Positions 55,787 through 64,000 of a stretch of 64,000 nt of DNA are shown in pieces. The DNA comes from a virus. Made by a program: the position numbers and the translations under genes. Location: positions 1 to 64,000 of IMG/VR virus record IMGVR_UViG_3300008050_000037, one strand, 5' to 3'. Position 1 is the stretch's first letter, and every line of letters starts with the position of its first letter. The notes beneath the pieces were generated by a model, which was given only the letters and a program-made list of their open reading frames with translations, did no database searches and was not told where the DNA came from.

Positions 55787-58700
55787 TTATGACCTCCTTA
55801 CAATTGCGCTATGTTTCTTGTTGAGATATGTCTCAACAGCTTTTGCAATAACTTTTGTTCCCGCCGTATCCATTACCAAGAGGACGTCTTGACCCTTCTC
55901 TTCAACATCCGATGCACCTGTTAGCGTAGTTGTGAGATTACCAATCATCGACGAAAGGCCACCAAGAGCTGCAGCAACAACAGTACCGGTACCCATTTCG
56001 TTAATTTGAATCATCATATTTTCCAACGCTCTTACTTTTGTTTCGTCAACTCCAACTGTCGCTTTTATCGTCTCGGCAGCTGCAGTAAGTACACCAGACG
56101 CTTCTGGGCCCATTTCTGCTAGGTTTTCGAACCCTTCGGTCAATAAAGCAAATTTAAGCACAGAAGAGGTTGGCATAGCCGACATAACTTGTCCGACATC
56201 CTTCAGATTTTTTGTAACATTCATCAAGCCGGCGGATCCGGCGGCCATGGCTTCAAACATATGTGCCATAGAAAGTGCAATAACGGCGACAACAACACCC
56301 AACGCAATCAGCGGAGGTAGAGTTAACCAGGATGAAAGAGCAAAAATAACGAGCGCACCAGTAAGCATTACTATCGCTGCGGCAAACATAACCAAACCAG
56401 GAGCTGCCAGCAAAGCAAACAACCCTATTAATACCAAGCTAGCACCCAATACTACAAGAGCCGCAACAACAATAACGACGGCTATAGCGATAATAGTCAA
56501 AGCAACCGCTGCCATAAGAAGAGCGACACCAAAGCCAATAGCACCTATTCCAGCCATCAAAAATCCTGCGCCGGCCATAATAAGTGCTGCTCCGGTAAAT
56601 AACATTGCTACGCCGAAGGCCATCATTGGGCCTGTGGCGCCTCCGCCGGCAATTGCCAAGCCGATCATCAAGCCAATCAATATTGCTAATCCGATATATA
56701 GGGGAGGGGAGTGAATAGAGGCAAAAAGCGCGTATCCTATTAGCAACAGTGCCGCGGCGAGGAGGCCGACAAAAAGCGCTGCCTTGATACTACTCAAGCC
56801 AAGCACTGTTTGCGCCGCACTATATGCCCAAGTTATGGGAGTTAAGATAGCCAACCCAGCTGCAGCTGCATATATTGCCGCGGTATACGCAGCTTTAATT
56901 GGCAACAAGAGCATATATTTAGCAGCCGAAACAATGCTTGCTTGAGCATTTGTTATTTTTGCAGCCGTATTTAAACCAGTTGCTGCAGCCTCGACGCCGT
57001 CTGCAACTGTATTTGCGCCGGTAGCGGTTAATTCCGCTCCCAAGGCGACGGTTACAGAACCAGAGGCTGTGGCATTAGTTCCTTTTGCAATCGTGTTTGC
57101 TGCTATGGCTTGGCCGTTGGCTCCATATAGCAAAGTTGATGTAGATCTTCTGGCATTTGCACCTTCTTCGACGACGGTACTTTCGAGATTAGATGCGGTA
57201 TTTGCTTCAGTGGCAGCTGCCACAGTGGCCTGGGCAGCTGCCAATTGCGCGTCCATTAAAATTGCTCTTGCGGCTGCAGCTGCCTTGAGCTTCATTACAT
57301 AAGTAAGAACCGTCATGGCGGCGGCCAAAGAAAGAATACCGCCAGTGATCACTGGACCGGCAATTTTCGTCATCCAATCCAAAACAGTCTTCAATCCTGC
57401 GGCGATGGGGCCAACAAAAGCAGAAATAGATTGCATTATGCTCTCAATCGATTCTTTAAAGTTACGTGATCGATCAGCCAATTCTTGTAGTTCATCTGGA
57501 GAAAGCAAAGTCGCCTCTCCCTTATCCAGTTTATTTAATCTCGCATCTAGTCCATCAATTGACATACCAAAAAGCCTATTAGCCTCGTCCATATCAGTGA
57601 TTCCAATTGCAGCTGCAATTGCTTTTTGTTCATACTTACCCAGTGATCCAAAAGCTTTACCCTGCGCCTTGATAGATTTGTGAATTGCCCGAATTCTATC
57701 ATTTTCTGACATTTCTACCATTTTAAGGCTATTGAGATAATCACCACCTAATATGCCGTTTAAACGACCGGTCGCTTCGGCGGCGCCTCGAAAGGTATCA
57801 AATTGGCTTGTTATGTTTAATAACCTACTGGTTTCAACACCAGTTTCTTTTGCCATGGCCGACAACTCCATATAAATTCCTGTGAGTTTTTTAGCATCCC
57901 TGCTATAAGCAGCCAACGTTGGCATAGCGGCTTGTAAATCAGAACTCAATTTTGCAATCGGAATATCCATTGCGCGGGAGGCTTTAATTAATTGGCTGGT
58001 CATCGCCATCGATTTGGTCGCGCCCATACCAAGTGTTTTGTTAAAGGTATTAAGCAAAGGTACTGATATATCAGAAGATACACCTATCCTATCCATTGTG
58101 GCAACAAAGCTCCCCAACTCAATACGAGACGTCTCAGATATATCGGTAAAGCTCTGCATACCAGCATATAATGCCTTTAAGGCTTCGCTAGATCCATCAA
58201 TTGTAACGCCATACCTAGAGGTCTCATCCCTAACAGTCGTTATTATCTCACCATATTCTTCACCCGCGCCGGTCGACTTATAGAAACTAGCTTGCGCAGA
58301 GTCTAACGCTCCGATCATCATTGTTGTGCCTTCCATGACTTTCATAGACATGGAGCCTATTATATTCTGAACTCCAGCAAATGCTTTTTCGGCGGCCTTT
58401 GCCATACTGAAAGATGCTTTCTCTACGCTGCCAAGATTGCCAATCATTCCAAAGAGAGATTGATTCCAACTATCGCTTGTAAAACTTAGCGGGCCCAATC
58501 GTCCTGTTAAGCCATCAAAAGAACTACCCAGCCCGTCGGCCGCGGCTGCAGCCTCAAGATGTCTTTTTACTAACAACGAGGATGCGGCAATCTGCTTTTC
58601 AAAGTTTTCTATTTGATCTTTGTTAACTTCGGCATTTGCCTTTAGTGCCTTAACATTCTTTCTCAGCGCATCGCGGATAGCCTTTAAAGCATATGCATGC

Positions 58701-58966
58701 GCCTTCTCTTTATTAACTACCGTCTCAAGTCCATCAGATAGTTCGTCCAGATAACGCTTGTGTTTTTGTGCACCGAGAGCACCCAGCTCTTGTTTTCTAG
58801 TTGCCTCATCGAGACTAAGGCTCATTCGTCTAACTGCTTCTTCAGCAGAAAGAGCACTACCAGAAAAATCTTGTACTTCTTCTTTTAAGGCGGCGATAAG
58901 CTCTTCAGCCTCTTCGGCCTCTAGGCCAAGCTTTTCAATAAGCCTTATTGCGTCTTTTAACGCCAT
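55787..58966 (-). CDS. Tail tape-measure protein
   Basis: 1059 residues. A long helical first half, then many hydrophobic Ala/Ile/Val-rich segments in the second half (GFGVALLMAAVALTIIAIAV, ALVVLGASLVLIGLFALLAA, LIALGVVVAVIALSM), as in tape-measure proteins that cross the host membrane. The N-terminus (MALKDAIRLIEKLGLEAEEA) is a charged coiled coil. Position after the tail-tube block fits. The length sets the tail length in other phages. Confidence 0.88.
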   Translation of the reverse strand: MALKDAIRLIEKLGLEAEEAEELIAALKEEVQDFSGSALSAEEAVRRMSLSLDEATRKQELGALGAQKHKRYLDELSDGLETVVNKEKAHAYALKAIRDALRKNVKALKANAEVNKDQIENFEKQIAASSLLVKRHLEAAAAADGLGSSFDGLTGRLGPLSFTSDSWNQSLFGMIGNLGSVEKASFSMAKAAEKAFAGVQNIIGSMSMKVMEGTTMMIGALDSAQASFYKSTGAGEEYGEIITTVRDETSRYGVTIDGSSEALKALYAGMQSFTDISETSRIELGSFVATMDRIGVSSDISVPLLNTFNKTLGMGATKSMAMTSQLIKASRAMDIPIAKLSSDLQAAMPTLAAYSRDAKKLTGIYMELSAMAKETGVETSRLLNITSQFDTFRGAAEATGRLNGILGGDYLNSLKMVEMSENDRIRAIHKSIKAQGKAFGSLGKYEQKAIAAAIGITDMDEANRLFGMSIDGLDARLNKLDKGEATLLSPDELQELADRSRNFKESIESIMQSISAFVGPIAAGLKTVLDWMTKIAGPVITGGILSLAAAMTVLTYVMKLKAAAAARAILMDAQLAAAQATVAAATEANTASNLESTVVEEGANARRSTSTLLYGANGQAIAANTIAKGTNATASGSVTVALGAELTATGANTVADGVEAAATGLNTAAKITNAQASIVSAAKYMLLLPIKAAYTAAIYAAAAGLAILTPITWAYSAAQTVLGLSSIKAALFVGLLAAALLLIGYALFASIHSPPLYIGLAILIGLMIGLAIAGGGATGPMMAFGVAMLFTGAALIMAGAGFLMAGIGAIGFGVALLMAAVALTIIAIAVVIVVAALVVLGASLVLIGLFALLAAPGLVMFAAAIVMLTGALVIFALSSWLTLPPLIALGVVVAVIALSMAHMFEAMAAGSAGLMNVTKNLKDVGQVMSAMPTSSVLKFALLTEGFENLAEMGPEASGVLTAAAETIKATVGVDETKVRALENMMIQINEMGTGTVVAAALGGLSSMIGNLTTTLTGASDVEEKGQDVLLVMDTAGTKVIAKAVETYLNKKHSAIVRRS

Positions 58967-58979
58967 TTACAGTTTCCCC

Positions 58980-59327
58980 CTACTTAAATGGCCACTTAAT
59001 ACCCGTTTTTCTAAAAAATGTATTTGCTGCTTTTTCAAGTTTGAATTTATTTTTATATGTCCTGGCATCACTTAAGCCGTGATCTTGAGCCAGCCTCATA
59101 TAATCTTTCTCTTTTGCCAAGACATTCATAAAACTTTCAACTTCTGATTTTGTACCAGATATTTTAACATCAGGCACTGGGCCTCCGAACATACCACGCA
59201 AAATCCACTTTACCCAGCTGCCAAACATGCCAAGCCAAGATTCATTAAGCTTTTCTTTCCTCGCCACACCAAGATCAACAACCATTTTTGATAATTGATC
59301 TTCTGTTAAGGTCTTTTGTTCTTCCAT
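58980..59327 (-). CDS. Conserved phage protein, 115 residues
   Basis: An N-terminal helical part (MEEQKTLTEDQLSKMVVDLG), then FGSWVKWILRGMFGGPVPDV and KISGTKSEVESFMNVLAKEK, then GIKWPFK at the end. This Trp-rich pattern with a WPFK end recalls a small protein in marine T4-like phages. It has its own promoter-like element at 59352-59372. A virion role is possible. Confidence 0.6.
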   Translation of the reverse strand: MEEQKTLTEDQLSKMVVDLGVARKEKLNESWLGMFGSWVKWILRGMFGGPVPDVKISGTKSEVESFMNVLAKEKDYMRLAQDHGLSDARTYKNKFKLEKAANTFFRKTGIKWPFK

Positions 59328-59351
59328 GGAAAGTCTCCCAAGAGTAAATAT

Positions 59352-59372
59352 AATACTATTGTAAATAGTATT
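59352..59372 (-). promoter_or_regulatory. Promoter-like TACTATTTA inside inverted repeat (copy 3)
   Basis: AATACTATT, three bases, AATAGTATT: a perfect 9-bp inverted repeat containing the TACTATTTA word (59362-59370), directly downstream of the terminator at 59376 and about 35 bases before the ATG at 59327. Confidence 0.55.
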
Positions 59373-59375
59373 TTA

Positions 59376-59405
59376 TAAAAAAAGCCGAGAAGCATTTCTC
59401 GGCTT
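59376..59405 (-). terminator. Intrinsic terminator after tail-chaperone-size gene
   Basis: Minus strand: 10-bp stem AAGCCGAGAA/TTCTCGGCTT with a 4-base loop ATGC, then seven T. It ends the transcript of the tail cluster 64000-59411. Confidence 0.9.
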
Positions 59406-59410
59406 ATTTC

Positions 59411-59590
59411 TTATCGTTTTGATTTAGCCTTCCTCATAGCATCTTCTTGAGCAGCGTTTTCTTCTTCAAATTGTCTCTGCAATCTTCTAAGAAACCAAGT
59501 ACGAAGACCGACAGGCAAACTATAGGCTTCTGTAAAACTCCAACCACCATGATATTTGAGGACAAAAAACTGTTCGTAAACAGCCTCCAT
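59411..59590 (-). CDS. Small tail-assembly-associated protein
   Basis: 59 residues read by hand in a frame shifted from a longer shadow. MEAVYEQFFVLKYHGGWSFT, then EAYSLPVGLRTWFLRRLQRQ. FFxLKYHGxWSFxEAY(S/N)LPV is a pattern of small proteins encoded between the gp26-like and tape-measure genes in myoviruses, proposed to be a tail-assembly factor. It starts seven bases after the gp26-like stop and ends at the terminator. Confidence 0.8.
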   Translation of the reverse strand: MEAVYEQFFVLKYHGGWSFTEAYSLPVGLRTWFLRRLQRQFEEENAAQEDAMRKAKSKR

Positions 59591-59597
59591 ATAGTTA

Positions 59598-60461
59598 TTA
59601 CTGAGGCCAAAAAAAGTCCGCAGTAAAGGGCACCTCCATTAGTGCATCTGCACCGCAAGTGGAACAAGAAAAATCTTGTGTTAAATCTATATTGGGACTT
59701 AATTTCTTATAAATATTTCTTAAATATCTAGAGTCTGAAGCCGGTACCACATTAATAAAACTATTAAGCTGTGTTTTATCTGTTATTCCACTCACAGAAA
59801 CAATATATAGCCTCATTTGATCTGTTAGGGTTGTTTCGCCTAAACTATGTTTTCTTTTTTGTTCCATAGATTTAGTTAACCACTTTTCATCTTTTCCGCT
59901 CAAAAGACGCACCTCGACATCAACTTCCATTTTTGGCAAAGTAACAATAAATGTTCCTTTCTCTGTCTTACTAAAAGATTCTTCTTGGTCATCCGGATAA
60001 GTGAGCCCCGCTTCACTTAGAAAAAAAGTATGTTCTCCGACAGTATTACACACTGGGCAGGATACTTTGGTTGAATATTCATCACCATATGCTATGCGCC
60101 TGGTGCTAATAATAATTGCATTTTTATCACCTACAAGCAAATCATCAACTTTTATGCGTTTATCAACAATAATGCTTTGTAATAGCCTATCAATTGCAAT
60201 ACCTTTTTTTAACAAAGTTCTGGAAGTTAAAATATCTTCTTCTTTCGCCGTCATGTGGCGAACTTCAATCGATTCCTGATCACACAAAGGATGGGAAGCG
60301 GAATAGAATTGACCCCTTGAGGGCAATTCAACAAATTCCGTTGGTACCACAAAAGTTAAGCCAGTGGAACTATTGGCTGCCGGCGGCTGTATTGCAGCTG
60401 CCGGCGGATCGGAAACGTGAGTGCGTGCCGGGACGCGCTCATCATTATTTCTAACAGACAT
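59598..60461 (-). CDS. gp26-like baseplate hub protein
   Basis: 287 residues. A Pro/Ala-rich N-terminus, then FVELPSRGQFYSASHPLCDQ, RHMTAKEEDILTSRTLLKKG, IISTRRIAYGDEYSTKVSCP (Cys pair CPVC) and a second CSTC pair near the end. The order is that of gp26-type hub assembly proteins, where four Cys bind zinc. It follows the tail tube gene. The C-terminus ends ADFFWPQ. Confidence 0.82.
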   Translation of the reverse strand: MSVRNNDERVPARTHVSDPPAAAIQPPAANSSTGLTFVVPTEFVELPSRGQFYSASHPLCDQESIEVRHMTAKEEDILTSRTLLKKGIAIDRLLQSIIVDKRIKVDDLLVGDKNAIIISTRRIAYGDEYSTKVSCPVCNTVGEHTFFLSEAGLTYPDDQEESFSKTEKGTFIVTLPKMEVDVEVRLLSGKDEKWLTKSMEQKRKHSLGETTLTDQMRLYIVSVSGITDKTQLNSFINVVPASDSRYLRNIYKKLSPNIDLTQDFSCSTCGADALMEVPFTADFFWPQ

Positions 60462-60529
60462 TTCTACCTCTCTTATGTCTAACTTCGTCTATTATAGTTT
60501 ATTTTTAAAAAATTTTAAATATTTTTTTG

Positions 60530-61183
60530 CTAGGCGTCGTCGGCGCCGAGACCCTCGGGGGTACCAGGAGCGGCCGTCGTGCCAGCTGCGCCGATGATTT
60601 CCGGAGCAGGCATACCTGACACCGATACGTTGTCGTTATTAAGCTTTGCAAAATCATAACGTAATGTTAATGTAATTTCAGTCAAATCATCACTAGTATA
60701 ATCCAACTCGCCCCACTTTACATCTTTAATCCAGCAGTTATAAAGAATCCAAGATTCAACAGGATCATGTGTCTGGGCCTCGGGAGGGCTTCCCAGGACA
60801 GACGGCACAACTGTGCCTTGTGTGCCAATTTGATCAATTCTCACGCGTCCAAGAGCGGAGACAGCATCAGACTTATTAATAGTCAAGGTGTCAAACGCAT
60901 CTTCCGGTGGTGACCAGCCACTCCATCTAATAATATTATAAATTGTAGCCGTTGCATCGGGGGTTACAGGATCAACCAATGTGACATCAATTGTTTGCCA
61001 CTCCAGGCGGCCCGGGTAGTAAAACTTGTGATTTAAGTAGTCGTGGTTAATTTCTGTAATGGAAAAAGATGGTTTTGAAACTTTTTTGCATATCCAAGTG
61101 GGGATACCGCCCAAGTATAAAAGCCATCTAAAATTTCTTTTAGGCTCCGGAACTTGTGCTGAGACGTCTGACCAAAAAGGCAT
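60530..61183 (-). CDS. Tail tube protein (gp19-like)
   Basis: 217 residues. NFRWLLYLGGIPTWICKKVS, then SFSITEINHDYLNHKFYYPG, RLEWQTIDVTLVDPVTPDAT and CWIKDVKWGELDYTSDDLTE, the strand order of the gp19-type tube subunit. It follows the sheath gene, as in other T4-like phages. The C-terminus has a Pro/Gly/Ala-rich tail not typical of gp19. An AT-rich gap of 68 bases separates it from the gp26-like gene, with a TATAAT-like word near 60490. Confidence 0.85.
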   Translation of the reverse strand: MPFWSDVSAQVPEPKRNFRWLLYLGGIPTWICKKVSKPSFSITEINHDYLNHKFYYPGRLEWQTIDVTLVDPVTPDATATIYNIIRWSGWSPPEDAFDTLTINKSDAVSALGRVRIDQIGTQGTVVPSVLGSPPEAQTHDPVESWILYNCWIKDVKWGELDYTSDDLTEITLTLRYDFAKLNNDNVSVSGMPAPEIIGAAGTTAAPGTPEGLGADDA

Positions 61184-61256
61184 TGTATTAATTCTCCTGT
61201 TTTTTGTAATGCTTTAAAGCATATGTTGTATTATTAACTAGTATTAATATTTTTTT

Positions 61257-64000
61257 TTAATCCTCAAAAGAAGCACCAGTTCTTGTTACCATAAAATCAA
61301 TTGCGATATATTCGATGGCGCGGGCTGGCTTCAAGAAAATCTTAGCATATAAGATGTTTCTGTCAATCAAATCAGGCGTTGTTGTAGTTTCGTCAAGAAT
61401 AATTTTGTAATCCGCTAACCCTAAGCGTGTCTTGACACCCTTCAGGAAGGGATCAACTTGGCCAACAAATCTATTCCAAGTAACTTGTACGTTCTGGTCA
61501 AATAATACTCCCGCAGCCATTCTGGAGATATTCTTTTTAATGAAAATAAGAAGTCTTCTAACATTAATTCTGTCCAAAGCAGACGGTGTTATTTGCAAAG
61601 TCTTTTGTCCAAAAACAACAATTCCTTCCGCAGGGAATGATGCAATCGGATTAATATTGGCTTCGTAAAGCTTATCTCTGTTTTTAGCAGAGAGTTTCTC
61701 CGTGACACCAATAACTGTTAATCCGGAAGATCCAGCACTCAGGCCCCCTCTATTAAAGCCCGCGGGCGCGAACCATGGTTCTGTAGACGCCTCAGAAGAT
61801 GCCATCGTTCCTAAAGCCACCACCGAAGGAGGCACTTTTAAGTTGACGTCGGATGATGCATCCGTGATAAGAGCCCAGGGATAATATGTGCAGCCATAAC
61901 TTGAATTGATGCTACGATCTTGCAAGTTTGCCACAACTTCTCTTACATTGCCATATCTATCGTATGTGTTGGTTTTCTTAATTTCCGGAGTGGGCACAAA
62001 TACATCCGGCAAATCAATAATTGCTAAAGCATCCCCCCTCTCGGTACAAACGTCAACGAGCTTTTCTGTAAGACCGGCGTTAGTAATACCGGGCATTGTA
62101 ACAATGTTAAATTCATAATCCTCCACAGAGCTAATAATATCAATTGCCTCTTCTATCGTATTATATTCATAACTAGTTTTTGAATCGCCGGCGGCGGCTA
62201 GCAAAATTTTGTTTGTGAAGGGCTCGCGCTCTGTGATGTCCAAACCATCGAAACCGCCATGCATAGGAACAATAAAACGATTGATTCCTAGTTTCTGAAG
62301 CAAGAATCGCCAGCCGCCCGGATATAGATTGCTTTCGCCGGCGGTACCATCATTGGCTAAGCCGGCCGTCTTCGCGGTGATCGATGACCCGTTGATAGTA
62401 GATGTACCAGCGCGTGAGCCAGAGATCCACAGAACGTGATTTGCGTCGTCCGGATTTGGGCTATCAGAAGTAAATGAGCCGCTAATATCATCCAATGTAA
62501 AGTAGAATGGAGATACCGTATTGCTTCCCGCAGTATGAGTTTCGTCTTTAAGGTATTGCGGAAGAGGACGAAGTAAATCTAGCGTGCTGGGTTCAAAATC
62601 TGTATTTGACGTTGTTTTACCAGAGTAAAAGCCAAAATATGCCTTCTTGGGATCACTAAACCCACCATCAGCAGAAGATGCGCGACAAGTAATTGTCGGC
62701 CACTTGAAGGATCCGGTAAAGCCTATGGTGCCACTGATAAACGCACCGGACTTGCCGGCATATGCGATCGATTCGCCTTGCGCAAATTGCTTGGTCTCGA
62801 CGGCAGCTGCCGTCGTAGTAGATCCTTCAACGTAAGGGGTGGCGGCCTCACCAAGGATTGAGAAATTATACGGGCGCGGAGGGGCTTCGAAACCAAATGG
62901 TAGCAAAGCCGGATCCATGCCTGATTCATCTAATTCTTGATTCATTTCAACACGAAGATACTGAGATTTATTACGATATGCGCCATATGTTCTCAGGCGA
63001 CGCTGGGTTGTATCAAATCTTGTAAATTGATCTCCCAATCTAGCTGCAAGGTAATTTCTTGAAGCAGGGTTTAAACTAAGCCCACTGTAACGTTCCACAA
63101 CTTGTTGTTCTTGATCGTGATCCCTAAGTCGGCGGATAACAACCGTAAAGGTGCCAAAAGGATTGTTATCATTAGTCGATGGCATAATATCCTCAATTGC
63201 AACTTTTAGATTATGCATATCCCATTGGCCGGCCTGGTGTGAAACAAAGCGGAAAAGTTGTTGACAATCAGCAGGTTTCATAGATCCTGTTGGACCCATA
63301 TGTTGACTAAAAATCCAAGGAGATTTGGCCGGCTGAGCGTCCATTCTCATATTAGCCCATTGCTCGTCGGCGCCACCGCCGGACGACTTTGCCAGGCCCA
63401 ACACAACACCAAAAATATCACCCTCTTGAGAACCAGCGCTGGCTAAAACATGTGTTTCGACAGCTTTTTCGTATGTTTCACCTAGCCAATAATTTTTAGA
63501 ATTTGTTGTAATAAGGGAATTAATCAATGTTGGATTTGTATCAAAAACTTTTCGAATGTGTTTTGAAGATCCATCGGCAAAATCAAAGGTAACTGACTTT
63601 GTAACTTCTCCGGCATTATCGCGGATGTCGAGGACAAAGCGCGCATTGGGGCCGGCAGATTTAATCATATTTGAATTGGAAGAAGTTACAAATGACTCCC
63701 CTAGTGTAGTTTCAACGCCCAAGATGAAGACTTTTTCATCGAGAGTATCCCCATATCCCTGCACTGTCCACGCAGCGTGAGTCGGCGTAGGAACAACTGA
63801 AAGAGTCGCGCTATTTCCTGCGTTGCCGACGTCAGCGTTGTTTGTGACAGTGACTATATCACCCGCTCGAACCGCAGACCAATTAGCATGCGCGTGAATA
63901 GCATCCTTCAAGTTCTCGGCAGTCAAAGTATCAGCAGTTGCTTCAGTAAGGTGCGGGTTGACGAGAAAGCCGTAACTGCCTGTTCCATTCGCAGTAAACT
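61257..64000 (-). CDS. Tail sheath protein (gp18-like), 5' cut by window edge
   Basis: At least 914 residues, open at the right edge. The core follows the phage sheath pattern: RIRVRRLLIFIKKNISRMAA, KTRLGLADYKIILDETTTTP and AIEYIAIDFMVTRTGASFED at the C-terminus. Inserted beta-rich domains precede it. The start codon is beyond 64000, so the N-terminus is not visible. It contracts to drive the tube through the host envelope. Confidence 0.88.
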   Translation of the reverse strand, partial: FTANGTGSYGFLVNPHLTEATADTLTAENLKDAIHAHANWSAVRAGDIVTVTNNADVGNAGNSATLSVVPTPTHAAWTVQGYGDTLDEKVFILGVETTLGESFVTSSNSNMIKSAGPNARFVLDIRDNAGEVTKSVTFDFADGSSKHIRKVFDTNPTLINSLITTNSKNYWLGETYEKAVETHVLASAGSQEGDIFGVVLGLAKSSGGGADEQWANMRMDAQPAKSPWIFSQHMGPTGSMKPADCQQLFRFVSHQAGQWDMHNLKVAIEDIMPSTNDNNPFGTFTVVIRRLRDHDQEQQVVERYSGLSLNPASRNYLAARLGDQFTRFDTTQRRLRTYGAYRNKSQYLRVEMNQELDESGMDPALLPFGFEAPPRPYNFSILGEAATPYVEGSTTTAAAVETKQFAQGESIAYAGKSGAFISGTIGFTGSFKWPTITCRASSADGGFSDPKKAYFGFYSGKTTSNTDFEPSTLDLLRPLPQYLKDETHTAGSNTVSPFYFTLDDISGSFTSDSPNPDDANHVLWISGSRAGTSTINGSSITAKTAGLANDGTAGESNLYPGGWRFLLQKLGINRFIVPMHGGFDGLDITEREPFTNKILLAAAGDSKTSYEYNTIEEAIDIISSVEDYEFNIVTMPGITNAGLTEKLVDVCTERGDALAIIDLPDVFVPTPEIKKTNTYDRYGNVREVVANLQDRSINSSYGCTYYPWALITDASSDVNLKVPPSVVALGTMASSEASTEPWFAPAGFNRGGLSAGSSGLTVIGVTEKLSAKNRDKLYEANINPIASFPAEGIVVFGQKTLQITPSALDRINVRRLLIFIKKNISRMAAGVLFDQNVQVTWNRFVGQVDPFLKGVKTRLGLADYKIILDETTTTPDLIDRNILYAKIFLKPARAIEYIAIDFMVTRTGASFED

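Noticed and set aside
56247-56714. Plus-strand Ala/Ile/Pro-rich frame of 155 codons
   Set aside because: Antisense to the hydrophobic segments of the tape measure gene.
59434-59667. Minus-strand frame of 77 codons
   Set aside because: Out of frame with the small tail protein at 59411-59590, which has a family-like pattern and fits between the neighbours.
61209-61222. Palindrome ATGCTTTAAAGCAT upstream of the tail tube gene
   Set aside because: No T run follows on the minus strand, so it is not a credible terminator; it may be a chance AT-rich palindrome.
1-64000. CRISPR arrays, rRNA genes, integrases, insertion sequences
   Set aside because: No regularly spaced repeats, no rRNA-like sequence and no transposase or integrase motifs were seen.

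Overview
The window is a stretch of a large, T4-like (contractile-tailed) phage genome, probably marine. Every gene I could support lies on the minus strand, so transcription runs from position 64000 towards position 1. Three things support a phage origin: a tail sheath, tail tube and tape-measure block at the right end; a replication set of the kind seen in T4-like phages (gp32-like SSB, UvsX/RecA-like recombinase, DnaB-type helicase, FEN-type 5' nuclease); and tightly packed genes with stop/start overlaps. The host cannot be named from the sequence. An amidase endolysin, a secreted lytic transglycosylase and small lipoproteins suggest a Gram-negative bacterium.

Layout in transcription order. 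64000-52085: tail sheath (cut by the window edge), tail tube, gp26-like baseplate protein, tape measure and baseplate proteins. 52002-39280: DNA metabolism (a short family-A polymerase, a tubulin/FtsZ-like protein, SSB, recombinase, deaminase, 5' nuclease, helicase, B12-dependent ribonucleotide reductase, ThyX) plus a GroES-like protein and a SlyD-like prolyl isomerase. 38568-27234: lytic transglycosylase, nucleotidyltransferase-like protein, cysteine synthase, a restriction endonuclease/methyltransferase pair, a DnaE-type polymerase, dUTPase, an IMPDH/GMP-reductase and a small sigma-region-4 protein. 27121-13991: ClpP, amidase, GroEL, glutaredoxin, PAP2 phosphatase, peptide deformylase, a SpoU methyltransferase, DnaK and a short PurA-like enzyme. 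13974-7097: many tiny proteins, mostly a tandem family beginning MKVGDLV. 7053-1: four tRNAs (one of them at 15174), zinc-binding small proteins and a MoxR ATPase/VWA-metalloprotease pair separated by a region that could fold into a pseudoknotted RNA.

How it works together. The phage carries two DNA polymerases and a near-complete dNTP supply line. It also carries an unusually broad protein-quality kit: DnaK, GroEL, GroES-like, ClpP, peptide deformylase and SlyD-like. Its tRNAs read AGA, UUA, AUA and AAG. Two repeated promoter-like words can be seen: GTTCCTATAGTT in the left 10 kb, and TACTATTTA ahead of putative virion-assembly genes, twice with an intrinsic terminator nearby.

The most unusual part is the tandem array at 7.1-12.6 kb: over twenty small SH3-like paralogues. 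Neighbours overlap by about 14 bases, so that the start region of each gene encodes the C-terminus of the gene before it. Several real genes shorter than 60 residues and non-ATG starts were recovered by reading frames by hand.
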